Below, in pieces: positions 1 through 7,583 of a stretch of DNA of 15,481 nucleotides; position 1 is the first letter of the stretch; each line of letters opens with the position of its first letter. Source of the stretch: an uncultured Arcobacter sp. (GTDB lineage: Bacteria > Campylobacterota > Campylobacteria > Campylobacterales > Arcobacteraceae); the NCBI GenBank assembly GCA_937860115.1, contig CALMBI010000009.1, forward strand, positions 1 to 15,481. The letters run 5' to 3'. The notes beneath the pieces were generated by a model. It had not been told where the DNA came from and did no database searches. It was given only the letters and a program-made list of their open reading frames with translations. The position numbers were made by a program, and so were the translations under genes.

Positions 1-41
1 TTTAATTTACCATTTTCTTGGTAAGTGATTTTATATTTCAT
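1..41 (-). CDS. gspF: GspF/PilC-family inner-membrane platform protein (5' end only)
   Basis: Only the first 13 complete codons are in the window, reading MKYKITYQENGKL on the minus strand from an ATG at 39-41. This matches the usual start of GspF/PilC platform proteins, which open with a short beta-strand segment ending in a D/N-G-K turn. The ATG overlaps the end of gspE by 11 bases, and F following E is the standard order in type II secretion, type IV pilus and Campylobacter cts operons. The family forms the inner-membrane platform that couples the E ATPase to pseudopilin assembly. The identification rests on a short peptide plus context; the rest of the gene lies off the left edge. Confidence 0.72.
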   Translation of the reverse strand, partial: MKYKITYQENGKL

Positions 42-1431
42 GCAAAGCATACTCTTCTAAGGATGTTGTCCCATCTAATACTTTTGAATATAGATTTTCA
101 TTTATTTTCGTATATTTAGCATAAGCAACAATCTCAGTAATATCAGATGATTGAAGGATCATTTTTGAGATTGTATCATCAAATTCAAAGTGTTCTGTGA
201 CGATCGTTCTTCCATCATAACCTGTAAAATTACACTTTTTACAACCTTTTGGCAAATAGATCTCTTTTTGATCATAAGTGATTTTCTCTTTACATGTACC
301 ACATAAAACACGTACCAATTTTTGTGAGATAATAAGCCTTAAAACTGATGCAATTAAATATGGTTTTGCTTCTAAATCCAAAAGTCTATTGATAGTTTTA
401 ATAGCATTATTTGTATGTAATGTTGCGATCACCAAATGACCTGTCAAAGCTGCTTGAATTGCGATTTTGAGAGAATGGATATCTCTTATTTCACCAATCA
501 TAATCACATCTGGATCTTGTCTTAAGATATTTTTTAAAACAACTTCATAACTCAGTCCTATCTCTTCATTAATTGGGACTTGCATTATCCCATCAATGTT
601 ATATTCTATAGGATCTTCAATCGTGATGATCTTTTTCTTTTTTTTATCAAGTTTATTTAAAATAGAGTACATTGTAGTTGTTTTTCCACTTCCTGTTGCC
701 CCTGTTATTAAAATCATCCCTTGCGTATAGTTGATATTTTTTACAATTGCATCATATAGATCTTTACAAAATCCAACCTCATCTAAATTTAAAAGTGCTT
801 TTTTATTATCCAATACCCTAATCACTATAGACTCACCACTAATAATAGGTAAAATAGAGACTCTAAAATCATAATCTTCATCTTTTATATTTTTTGAAAA
901 TCGTCCATTTTGAGGTGTTCTTTTTTGGGCAATATCTAATTTTGAAAATAATTTAATAGTGGAGCTTATGATAGGATACAATTCGATAGAAAAACGAAAA
1001 AATTGGACAAGCACCCCATCAACTCTCACTCTAAAAATGATCGCATTTTTAAGAGATTCTATGTGAATATCACTAGATTTTAGATCAATCGCAATCTCTA
1101 AAACAAGATCTAAAAACTGACCAATATACGATTCATTTAAAAAATTCTCATCTTTTTGAAGTAGTACTTTTTGAGCAAGTGTGTAAAGTTTAATTTTATT
1201 ATCCAAATGAAGTATCTCAAAATCGTATGCTTTTTGATCAATCTTTACTAACTTTATAGGTTTTTTGAACTCTTTTTCAATCTCTGACAGATCCAAATTT
1301 AGATTAGGCGATCCAATTTGTAAATAAATATCATGCTCTTTGAGAGGAATTATTTGATATTTTTTGATAGATTCTCTCTCTGTATTGTCTATCAATTTAT
1401 AATTTATGTCAATTGTATCAAGATCAATCAT
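31..1431 (-). CDS. gspE: GspE/PilB-family secretion ATPase
   Basis: Hexameric cytoplasmic ATPase that powers pseudopilus or pilus assembly in type II secretion, type IV pilus and competence machines. Visible in order: an N-terminal domain (about residues 1-95), Walker A GATGSGKT (244-251), Asp box ITIEDPIEY (269-277), Walker B IMIGEIRD (310-317), His box GHLVIATLHT (331-340), and a zinc-type tetracysteine C377-x2-C380 and C397-x2-C400. At 466 residues it is somewhat shorter than many GspE proteins, mainly at the N-terminus. The ATG at 1429-1431 has GGAGA about nine bases upstream and overlaps the preceding gene by 8 bases, so translation is probably coupled. The neighbours fit a pseudopilus operon. 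In Campylobacter the equivalent is CtsE, needed for natural transformation; calling this one a competence ATPase rather than a secretion ATPase is inference. Confidence 0.93.
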   Translation of the reverse strand: MIDLDTIDINYKLIDNTERESIKKYQIIPLKEHDIYLQIGSPNLNLDLSEIEKEFKKPIKLVKIDQKAYDFEILHLDNKIKLYTLAQKVLLQKDENFLNESYIGQFLDLVLEIAIDLKSSDIHIESLKNAIIFRVRVDGVLVQFFRFSIELYPIISSTIKLFSKLDIAQKRTPQNGRFSKNIKDEDYDFRVSILPIISGESIVIRVLDNKKALLNLDEVGFCKDLYDAIVKNINYTQGMILITGATGSGKTTTMYSILNKLDKKKKKIITIEDPIEYNIDGIMQVPINEEIGLSYEVVLKNILRQDPDVIMIGEIRDIHSLKIAIQAALTGHLVIATLHTNNAIKTINRLLDLEAKPYLIASVLRLIISQKLVRVLCGTCKEKITYDQKEIYLPKGCKKCNFTGYDGRTIVTEHFEFDDTISKMILQSSDITEIVAYAKYTKINENLYSKVLDGTTSLEEYALHEI

Positions 1432-2248
1432 TGCTAAACATCTCCATTATTGCTTCTTTATTTCCATTTTGAAATTTAATGATCTCATTTGTTATAGATA
1501 CGATTGTATAGCCTTTGTATCTATCCCCAAGAGTAAGCCAGTTTTTATTTAATAACACATATTGACCAACAATTGCAGTAGTTTTAGAACGAGGAAAAAT
1601 CTCTATCATATCCTCCTCATCGGCTGCTACGATTGTCCCATTTAGATCGATTACCTCTTGTATTTCTAGATTCTCTTTTTGGTGTATCTCTTTTTGTATT
1701 TTCATATTTGTAGAGATCTTTGAGTGTGCTTTTTCTTTGACAACAGTTTTTATTGCTTTAGGTAGTTCAGCTTCAGCAATCATCTTTTCAAATGGAGATT
1801 TTATAACGATTTGTTGGAGATTTTTTTGATTATTGTTATACAAATTTTGACTTAGGTGTAGCGTAATCGCAAGTCGATTTTTACTATGTTGAAAATCTAA
1901 TTGATCAATATCATAGGATTGTTCAATTTTTAAAAGACAATTTAAAAGATCATTGATCTTACCATTGAATTTAATATCGATTGTTTTAAGATCTTGAATA
2001 CTTAGAGCACATATTTTTATATTATGAATATGTGCTAATGATTCAAAATATTGAGCAATCTCTAGATATGATGTTTGTTTTGTAGAGGATTGTATGAGTT
2101 CTTTTTTTTGCTCACTTTTTATAATAGATGACCCATTCTTCAGAGAAAAGTCATTGATATATAAAAATACGAAAATCAAAATGGGAATACTATAAAGTTC
2201 TATCTTTTGAAACTTCGAAAGTGAGTTATATCTATCTAGGAACTTCAA
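1424..2248 (-). CDS. Single-pass inner-membrane protein, PilO-PilP/GspM-GspC-like
   Basis: Not recognised by name. The 274 residues comprise a short N-terminal cytoplasmic stretch, one membrane segment (about 17-32) and a periplasmic remainder. Residues 58-135 look like the small ferredoxin-like fold of PilO/GspM: amphipathic helix, strand IDIKFNGKINDLLNCLL, then alternating strands. A charged linker (about 150-195, Lys/Glu rich) leads to a beta-rich C-terminal domain (about 200-268) resembling the PilP/GspC homology-region fold that contacts a secretin. I infer an inner-membrane alignment subunit. The start is TTG at 2246-2248, with GAGGTG four bases upstream inside the end of the preceding gene. 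No ATG occurs in frame until residue 182, so the TTG is probably real. The gene overlaps its upstream neighbour by 17 bases and gspE by 8. Campylobacter CtsX occupies a comparable position, but identity is not shown. Confidence 0.6.
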   Translation of the reverse strand: MKFLDRYNSLSKFQKIELYSIPILIFVFLYINDFSLKNGSSIIKSEQKKELIQSSTKQTSYLEIAQYFESLAHIHNIKICALSIQDLKTIDIKFNGKINDLLNCLLKIEQSYDIDQLDFQHSKNRLAITLHLSQNLYNNNQKNLQQIVIKSPFEKMIAEAELPKAIKTVVKEKAHSKISTNMKIQKEIHQKENLEIQEVIDLNGTIVAADEEDMIEIFPRSKTTAIVGQYVLLNKNWLTLGDRYKGYTIVSITNEIIKFQNGNKEAIMEMFSND

Positions 2249-3107
2249 TCGTCACCTCAACCAAAAAAAATCTCTCGTGTGATTTTTCTATCTTTATGAT
2301 TTTTGAAGATTTTTTATATGATGTTAAAAATTTATCTAGATCTGTATCGATAGCTTTTATCTGCAAATGAAACGATTTTTTAAATTCTATTTTTATGAAT
2401 TCTATATTGTACCGAGCACCATCATCTAAGATTTTTGCTAAAAATTGAATAATATCTTTTTTAGGGGAGTTTTGTAATAAGCTGATTGATTCAATCTTTT
2501 GTTGATCTGTTTGTGGTAGTTTGCTACTATAAAAATATCCAATGAGTAATAGGATCACTCCAAAAAGTCCATAGACTCCATACAAGTAAAATTGTTTCTT
2601 GTTTTGAAATCTGATGATTGGAAGAGTATTGATTTTGTCAAAGTTTGTTTTGTATTGTGTTAGAGTATCTGTATTAATAATGATCGATTCATCTACTCTA
2701 ATATTATGAGTAAAAAGTATAAACTTTTCGATCTCTACAGTAGTGTAGCTTTTGTTTTCGTATCCAAATAAAAATTTATTGTTTTTATAAAGTGCAAAGA
2801 ACTCTTCTGTTATAAATAATCTGTAATCTTTTTCATCGTAAGGGTCATATGGATATTCACTAAATAACTGTAATTCTAAAATATTATTTTTTGATTTTGA
2901 GCGAAATAAATATATCTCATATCTTTTTAGATCTTTTGCATAATAGAGATAAACTTGGCTCTCATTATCTATTGAAATATTGTGTTGTACAAAAATTGAT
3001 TCTAAAAACTTTTTAAGATATTTACTATTGATCTCTTCAGTTACATCTTTTGAGATATGAGTGATTTGTGAAAATAAAATAAGATTTTTTATTTCGCCAT
3101 TTTTCAC
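2232..3107 (-). CDS. Single-pass inner-membrane protein, GspL/PilN-like
   Basis: Not recognised with certainty. The 291 residues split into a cytoplasmic part (about 1-170, mixed alpha/beta), one strong membrane helix (about 173-194, YGVYGLFGVILLLIGYFY) and a periplasmic tail of about 95 residues whose pattern (strand IEFIKIEFKKSFHLQIKA, helix LDKFLTSYKK, strand FFLVEVTIEV) fits the ferredoxin-like fold of PilN/GspL. The cytoplasmic half may correspond to the actin-like GspL/PilM region that binds the E ATPase, but no ATP-binding signature is visible. The start is GTG (3105-3107) with a near-perfect AAAGGAG four bases upstream, better than any other site in this operon. Its position between the receiver-like gene and the PilO-PilP-like gene supports an inner-membrane platform role. 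Function is inferred from architecture and context only. Confidence 0.58.
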   Translation of the reverse strand: MKNGEIKNLILFSQITHISKDVTEEINSKYLKKFLESIFVQHNISIDNESQVYLYYAKDLKRYEIYLFRSKSKNNILELQLFSEYPYDPYDEKDYRLFITEEFFALYKNNKFLFGYENKSYTTVEIEKFILFTHNIRVDESIIINTDTLTQYKTNFDKINTLPIIRFQNKKQFYLYGVYGLFGVILLLIGYFYSSKLPQTDQQKIESISLLQNSPKKDIIQFLAKILDDGARYNIEFIKIEFKKSFHLQIKAIDTDLDKFLTSYKKSSKIIKIEKSHERFFLVEVTIEVPR

Positions 3108-3128
3108 AATACTCCTTTATGTAACTTT

Positions 3129-3719
3129 CTAAATTGCTTGATCTTTGATGATTTGAATTCCATCTTCCAAAAGAACGTATGGAATTTTCTTTTCGTTTAG
3201 AGTATATGTTAGTGTAATCATATCTTGCGTAGTTCTATAATCAGTCATCTCTTTATTTTTAAAAAATCTATATGTTTCTTTATCAAATTTAACTGATGGT
3301 AGTGTTTTTGATAACTTTGATAATTGTAATAGTAATTTGTCATCACAATACAATGGACAAGGGCTTTTTTTGACAAAAATATCTATCAAATCTTTTCCAT
3401 TTATAGGTTTAGTGATCCTTTTTTTATTGTATTTGGTGATACAAAAATCACACCCTTTCTCTTCAGAACAAATATCAGTATCACTTATTGTAATAATTTG
3501 TTGAGTTTGGTTTATTCCTAATATTTCATTTAATAGTTTTTCGCCATTCTCATCTTTAAAATCAATAAATACAAAATCGTATTGATACTTATTATATAAT
3601 TTAAGTCCATCATCATAATGTGTAACTTTATCAATAAACAATTCAATAGGTAAAGACTCAAGAAGTTCGCAAAATTTTGTTAAATCTGCAATATTATTAT
3701 CATAAATTAATATTTTCAT
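3129..3719 (-). CDS. Receiver-like protein with a cysteine cluster, first gene of the pseudopilus operon
   Basis: Reading from the ATG at 3717-3719 gives 196 residues beginning MKILIYDNN. The first 110 or so look like a response-regulator receiver: D7 in the first loop, D53 in FVFIDFK at the phosphoacceptor position, T77/S79 after strand 4, and K104 followed by Pro (ITKPING). The usual double-acidic pair is reduced to D-N-N, so Mg binding may be altered. Five cysteines (C84, C90, C93, C121, C125) lie around the end of the domain in CxxC- and CxxxC-type spacings. The C-terminal 75 residues match nothing I know. Longer in-frame starts exist (ATG at 3746, TTG at 3764), but the receiver fold begins at MKIL. 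None of the three has a good Shine-Dalgarno site. In position it resembles Campylobacter ctsP, a small cytoplasmic protein, though homology is not established. Confidence 0.55.
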   Translation of the reverse strand: MKILIYDNNIADLTKFCELLESLPIELFIDKVTHYDDGLKLYNKYQYDFVFIDFKDENGEKLLNEILGINQTQQIITISDTDICSEEKGCDFCITKYNKKRITKPINGKDLIDIFVKKSPCPLYCDDKLLLQLSKLSKTLPSVKFDKETYRFFKNKEMTDYRTTQDMITLTYTLNEKKIPYVLLEDGIQIIKDQAI

Positions 3720-3790
3720 AAACAAATTGTATTCTTTTATTGTCATTTTTGTGTAACTTTTCAAGTTTTTTTGAAAAAAAAGTTAATTTT

Positions 3791-3796
3791 TTTATA
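3791..3796 (-). promoter_or_regulatory. Candidate -10 box for the pseudopilus operon
   Basis: The minus strand reads TATAAA here, about 45 bases before the ATG at 3746 and 70 before the favoured ATG at 3719. T-rich DNA lies on both sides. The 3765-3855 gap is the only space for promoters of the minus operon and the plus-strand nfo gene. No convincing -35 was found, which is usual in this lineage. Confidence 0.25.
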
Positions 3797-3855
3797 AAGT
3801 CAGCTTTCTAATACTATTTGGTATCATATAAGAAAATCAACATATTGGAATATAG

Positions 3856-4746
3856 ATGTCAAATAATAAATTTTTCGGAGCTCATGTAAGTGCAGAGGGT
3901 GGAGTACAAAATGCCCCACTCAATGCTATGCAGATAGGTGCAAAGGCTTTTGCACTTTTTACAAAAAATCAAAAAAGATGGGATGCAAAACCATTTGAAA
4001 CAAAAACACTTGATGAGTGGTTTGCAAACTTAGAAAAAAGTGGTATTTTACCTAAACATATCCTTCCACACGATAGTTATCTTATCAATCTTGGGCATCC
4101 AGAAGAGGATAAACTCCTTAAAAGTAGAGAAGCCTTTATCGATGAGATGAAAAGATGTGAAACTTTAAAACTTGACCGTCTTAACTTTCACCCAGGTAGC
4201 CATCTACAAAAATTTTCAAAAAAAGACCCAAACCTTGATGAACTCACTTATAGTGCAGAGATAGAGTGTCTTGAAACGATAGCTGAATCAATCAATCGTG
4301 CCTTAGATGCTACGAAAGGGATAATCGCTGTGATAGAAAATACAGCTGGTCAAGGGAGTAATCTAGGCTATACATTTGAACACCTAGCTTATATCATCGA
4401 TAAAGTTGAAGATAAAAGTCGAATAGGAGTTTGTATCGATACTTGTCATATGTTTACTTCTGGATACGATATAAGAACTCGTGAAGCTTATGATAAAACT
4501 TGGAATGCTTTTGATAAAATCGTTGGAAGAGAGTTTTTAAAAGGGATGCATATCAACGATAGTAAACCACCACTTGGAGCAAAAGTGGATAGACATGAAT
4601 CTTTAGGACTTGGGCATATCGGAATAGATGCATTTTCTTTTATCGCAAATGATGAAAGAATGGATGATATTCCACTTATCTTAGAAACACCAAATGAATC
4701 ACTTTGGGCTGATGAGATTAGAAAACTTTATAGTTTGGTAAAATAA
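3856..4746 (+). CDS. nfo: Endonuclease IV (AP endonuclease)
   Basis: Zinc-dependent DNA repair enzyme that cuts the backbone 5' of abasic sites in base excision repair. All nine metal ligands known from E. coli Nfo can be placed: H72 (PHDSY), H112 (NFHPG), E161 (VIENTAGQG), D195 and H198 (CIDTCHMF), H232 (GMHINDSK), D245 and H247 (VDRHES), and E277 (LILETPN). The family signatures around these residues are intact, and the length (296 residues) is normal, slightly above E. coli's 285. The ATG has only a weak GGA upstream. The gene is transcribed alone, divergently from the pseudopilus operon and 155 bases ahead of rimO. Nothing in the protein is unusual, and the identification is secure. Confidence 0.97.
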   Translation: MSNNKFFGAHVSAEGGVQNAPLNAMQIGAKAFALFTKNQKRWDAKPFETKTLDEWFANLEKSGILPKHILPHDSYLINLGHPEEDKLLKSREAFIDEMKRCETLKLDRLNFHPGSHLQKFSKKDPNLDELTYSAEIECLETIAESINRALDATKGIIAVIENTAGQGSNLGYTFEHLAYIIDKVEDKSRIGVCIDTCHMFTSGYDIRTREAYDKTWNAFDKIVGREFLKGMHINDSKPPLGAKVDRHESLGLGHIGIDAFSFIANDERMDDIPLILETPNESLWADEIRKLYSLVK

Positions 4747-4770
4747 CAATATATAAATTATCAAAGCATT

Positions 4771-4836
4771 AGATTGTAGGTTTTGAACGATTCTGCAATC
4801 TTAGGGTCAAACCTTTAGGTTTGGGGCACCCAAGAT
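4771..4836 (+). other. Structured intergenic element with two mutually exclusive hairpins
   Basis: Stem A pairs AGATTGTAG (4771-4779) with CTGCAATCT (4793-4801): nine pairs with one G-T wobble and a 13-base loop. Stem B pairs ATCTT+GGGT+CAAACC (4798-4802, 4804-4807, 4808-4813) with GGTTTG+ACCC+AAGAT (4818-4823, 4828-4831, 4832-4836), with a TTTA loop, a bulged A (4803) and a bulged GGGC (4824-4827). The stems share ATCT (4798-4801), so they cannot form fully together. No run of T follows stem B, so it is not a standard intrinsic terminator. It lies between nfo and the likely rimO promoter. It could be a 3' end of nfo mRNA, a dispersed palindromic repeat or a small RNA; I do not recognise it. 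Confidence 0.5.
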
Positions 4837-4855
4837 GAAGCCTTAGTGAAAAACT

Positions 4856-4861
4856 TATAAT
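4856..4861 (+). promoter_or_regulatory. Candidate rimO promoter (-10 TATAAT)
   Basis: A perfect TATAAT lies 40 bases before the rimO ATG, just downstream of the hairpin element at 4771-4836. A recognisable -35 is absent. If used, rimO would be transcribed without the hairpin element in its leader. Confidence 0.45.
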
Positions 4862-4901
4862 CTGATGATTATTTAGATTTTAAAATAGATTAGGAAAAAA
4901 A

Positions 4902-6218
4902 ATGGAAAAAAAACTACACCTTGTAAGTCTTGGTTGTACAAAAAATTTAATTGATAGTGAAGTGATGTTGGGTCGGCTTAAAGATTATACTATCACAGAT
5001 GAACCAAGTGAAGCTGATTTGCTTATAGTGAATACTTGTGGATTTATAGAAAGTGCAAAAGAGGAATCTTTAAACACGATTTTTAATCTTCACGACCAAA
5101 GAAAAGAAAGCTCAGTACTTGTGATGGCTGGATGTTTATCACAACGATACAAAGATGAGTTACAAAGTGAACTTGTGGAGGTTGATATCTTTACAGGTGT
5201 TGGGGATTATGATGTGATTGATAAGCTTGTGGAAGAGAAAAGAAGTCAATTTTCTCCAAAAGTTTTTTTAGCAGATGAAACACTTGATAGGGTCATCACT
5301 GGTTCAAATTTTCATGGATATATAAAACTAAGTGAAGGGTGTAATCAATCATGTGCATTTTGTGCGATACCAAATTTTAAAGGGAAACTCAATAGTAGAA
5401 CTCTTGAATCGATTGAAAAAGAGCTACAAAATATGGTTGCAAATGGATATTATGATTTTTCTTTTGTAAGTCAAGATAGCAGTTCGTACCTTAGAGATCA
5501 TGGGATAAATGATGGACTAGAGCAACTTATCGAAAGAGTTGAAAAAATTGATGGAGTTAAAAGTGCAAGAATTTTATATCTTTATCCATCAACAACAACT
5601 TTAAATCTTATCAATAAAATTGCCCAAAGTCCAATTTTTCATACTTATTACGATATGCCACTCCAACATATTTCAAGTAATATGTTAAAAATTATGAAAA
5701 GAGGAAAAGGGACAGAGAAACTCAAAGAACTAATGGAAGCGATGAGACAAACCCCAAACTCTTTTGTAAGAAGCACTTTTATTGTAGGACATCCAGGGGA
5801 GAGTGAAGAAGATTTCACAGAACTTTGTAACTATGTAAATGAGTACGAGTTTGATAGAGCAAATGTATTTAGTTATAGTGATGAGGAAGATACAAGTGCT
5901 TATGATATGAAAGAAAAAATCCCTCAAGAAATTATCGACAAACGAGCAGAAATCTTAGGTGCACTTATCAAAGAGACTACTTTAAAAAGTATGGAAAAAG
6001 ATATAGGAAAAACTTTCCAAGTAGTTGTTGAAGGTGTAAGTGATGAGCATGATTTACTTTTAAGTGCTAGAAAATTATCGTGGGAAAGAGATATTGATGG
6101 GGAGATTTATATCAATGATAATGAATTAGATACACCTATCGAATTTGGAAAAGTTTATACTGTCAAAATAACAGAACTTGTAGGAGATAAACTAGTAGGA
6201 ACCATCCTTGAAGCATAA
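4902..6218 (+). CDS. rimO: Ribosomal protein S12 methylthiotransferase RimO
   Basis: Radical SAM enzyme that adds a methylthio group to the conserved aspartate of ribosomal protein S12. The N-terminal UPF0004 domain carries the three cysteines of the auxiliary 4Fe-4S cluster: C12 (SLGCTKN), C46 (NTCGF) and C78 (AGCLS). The radical SAM cluster motif is C147-x3-C151-x2-C154 (EGCNQSCAFCAIP). The C-terminal 65 or so residues form a TRAM domain. The signature KGKLNSRTLESI after the cluster, and the length of 438, fit RimO better than the tRNA enzyme MiaB. AGGA lies six bases before the ATG, with an A-run between. The downstream DUF309 gene starts inside the last codons, so the two are co-translated. 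Confidence 0.96.
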   Translation: MEKKLHLVSLGCTKNLIDSEVMLGRLKDYTITDEPSEADLLIVNTCGFIESAKEESLNTIFNLHDQRKESSVLVMAGCLSQRYKDELQSELVEVDIFTGVGDYDVIDKLVEEKRSQFSPKVFLADETLDRVITGSNFHGYIKLSEGCNQSCAFCAIPNFKGKLNSRTLESIEKELQNMVANGYYDFSFVSQDSSSYLRDHGINDGLEQLIERVEKIDGVKSARILYLYPSTTTLNLINKIAQSPIFHTYYDMPLQHISSNMLKIMKRGKGTEKLKELMEAMRQTPNSFVRSTFIVGHPGESEEDFTELCNYVNEYEFDRANVFSYSDEEDTSAYDMKEKIPQEIIDKRAEILGALIKETTLKSMEKDIGKTFQVVVEGVSDEHDLLLSARKLSWERDIDGEIYINDNELDTPIEFGKVYTVKITELVGDKLVGTILEA

Positions 6219-6537
6219 TATAGAAGCATTTACACAAATGGTTTATAACAATCAATTTGTAGAAGCTCATGAGGTGCTTGAGGAGGATTGGAAAGAACTT
6301 AAAAAAACTGGACTTAAAGAGGAAGCAAAATTTCTTCAAGCCCTTATCAATGGAGCAACATCAATTGCTCTTTGGGTCAAAAAAAGACCTGAACCAAGTG
6401 CTAGAGTTTGGGATTTTTTTCAAAGAAATAAGCACCTTATTTCGACAATTGAAGCTAGCGAAACACAAAAATATATCTTTGTAATCAAACTTTTAGAATT
6501 CAAATACAAATCATTCACCACAAAAGAAGATCTTTAA
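6208..6537 (+). CDS. DUF309 family protein
   Basis: A small (109-residue), probably helical cytoplasmic protein of the DUF309 family, whose function is not known. The family signature is clear: YNNQFVEAHEVLEEDWK (residues 13-29, with the H-E-x-L-E core at H21-E25), followed by the hydrophobic helix LQALINGATSIALW (43-56). The H-E-x2-E arrangement resembles a metal or polar active site, but no activity is established. The start is TTG at 6208-6210, overlapping rimO by 11 bases, with AGGA (6197-6200) seven bases upstream. A later start would remove the first helix. Coupling to rimO suggests co-expression but not a shared reaction. Confidence 0.85.
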   Translation: MKHNIEAFTQMVYNNQFVEAHEVLEEDWKELKKTGLKEEAKFLQALINGATSIALWVKKRPEPSARVWDFFQRNKHLISTIEASETQKYIFVIKLLEFKYKSFTTKEDL

Positions 6538-6548
6538 ATACTCTTTGT

Positions 6549-6554
6549 TATAAT
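6549..6554 (+). promoter_or_regulatory. Candidate -10 box for the TehA-like gene
   Basis: TATAAT within TTTGTTATAATTC, 30 bases before the ATG at 6585 and just past the DUF309 stop. AAGGAT (6573-6578) is the ribosome binding site that follows. Confidence 0.5.
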
Positions 6555-6584
6555 TCTTTCCTATTTTTATTATAAGGATAAGAT

Positions 6585-7559
6585 ATGAAAGAAAATATAG
6601 AACTTAGAGAAGACTACAGCAGATTACAATATTTTCCAATTATGATGTATGCTATTGTAATGGGGCTTGGTGGTCTTACTATTACATATCAAAAAGCACA
6701 TCTTTGGCTTGGATTTCCATCGATTCTTGGTCAAGTACTTATGGGGATCACAACAATAGCATTTTTTCTAATATCAGTTTTATATATGATGAAATATTTT
6801 AAATATAAGCATGAAGTTATTGCTGAATTTAATCATCCAATACGAATCAACTTTTTTGCTGCTATATCTATCTCGATGCTTATGCTTGCGATCATCTTTA
6901 AGGAAGAATTTGTTGCCATTAGCGCACTATTTTGGTATATAGGAGTATTGCTTCATTTTGCACTTACTATGTACACAATAGCATTTTGGATCAATAAAAA
7001 TCAAGTGCTAGATCACTCAAATCCTGCTTGGTTTATCCCAATTGTAGGAAATGTACTTGTTCCTGTTGGTGGAGTTGGATTTGCAAATGCAGGTGTATTA
7101 AACTATTTTTTTAGTGTTGGAATGTTTTTTTGGATTGTGCTTTTTGCACTTATTTTAAATAGAATCATTTTCCATCATCAACTAGCTACAAAATTTATGC
7201 CAACTCTCTTTATCCTCATCGCTCCACCTGCTGTTGGATTTATCGCTTATGTAAAACTCTATGGGCATATTGATACTTTTGCTTTGATGCTTTTTAATAT
7301 GGGGTTATTTTTTACATTTTTAGTTGCTTTTATGTATAAAAACTTTATCAAAATCAAGTTTTTTATCTCATGGTGGGCATTTGTTTTTCCAGTAGCTGCA
7401 ATGGCAATAAGCTCTATGCTAATGTTTCATCACACGAAAGATATCGGACTTTATATCTTATCGTATGTGTTAGTTAGTGCAGTTACACTTATTGTATTTA
7501 TAGTTGCATACAATACTATTTTAAATATCAACGAAAAAGAGATATGTATCAAAGAGTAG
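6585..7559 (+). CDS. TehA/SLAC1-family anion channel or transporter
   Basis: Integral membrane protein of 324 residues with about ten hydrophobic helices, the fold of the voltage-dependent anion channel / TehA / SLAC1 / Mae1 family. The family centre is visible as FIPIVGNVLVPVGG (about residues 150-164) and IAPPAVGFIAY (about 212-222); the latter helix holds the phenylalanine that gates the pore in TehA and SLAC1. The first helix begins near residue 16 after a short acidic N-terminus. Known members move nitrate, chloride, malate, sulfite or tellurite-related substrates, and sequence alone does not choose among them. The gene has its own candidate promoter and a strong AAGGAT Shine-Dalgarno. 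It ends in an intrinsic terminator shared with the convergent gene downstream. Confidence 0.88.
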   Translation: MKENIELREDYSRLQYFPIMMYAIVMGLGGLTITYQKAHLWLGFPSILGQVLMGITTIAFFLISVLYMMKYFKYKHEVIAEFNHPIRINFFAAISISMLMLAIIFKEEFVAISALFWYIGVLLHFALTMYTIAFWINKNQVLDHSNPAWFIPIVGNVLVPVGGVGFANAGVLNYFFSVGMFFWIVLFALILNRIIFHHQLATKFMPTLFILIAPPAVGFIAYVKLYGHIDTFALMLFNMGLFFTFLVAFMYKNFIKIKFFISWWAFVFPVAAMAISSMLMFHHTKDIGLYILSYVLVSAVTLIVFIVAYNTILNINEKEICIKE

Positions 7560-7576
7560 AATTTCTACTCTTTTTT
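7551..7576 (+). terminator. Intrinsic terminator after the TehA-like gene, probably bidirectional
   Basis: AAAGAGTAGA (7551-7560) pairs perfectly with TCTACTCTTT (7564-7573) across the loop ATT. With 7571-7576 it makes a six-T run, partly in the stem. The stop codon TAG (7557-7559) lies inside the stem. It sits between two convergent genes, and on the minus strand the stem is followed by TTTG, so it may also act, more weakly, for the gene ending at 7584. Confidence 0.85.
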
Positions 7577-7583
7577 CTCTTAT

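Noticed and set aside
3755..3785. Imperfect palindrome of A and T tracts before the pseudopilus operon
   Set aside because: The arms differ in length and consist mostly of homopolymer A/T, which pair by chance in an AT-rich intergenic region.
5730..5927. Open frame of 65 codons antisense to rimO
   Set aside because: It lies wholly inside a secure gene, has no ribosome site and no recognisable protein pattern.
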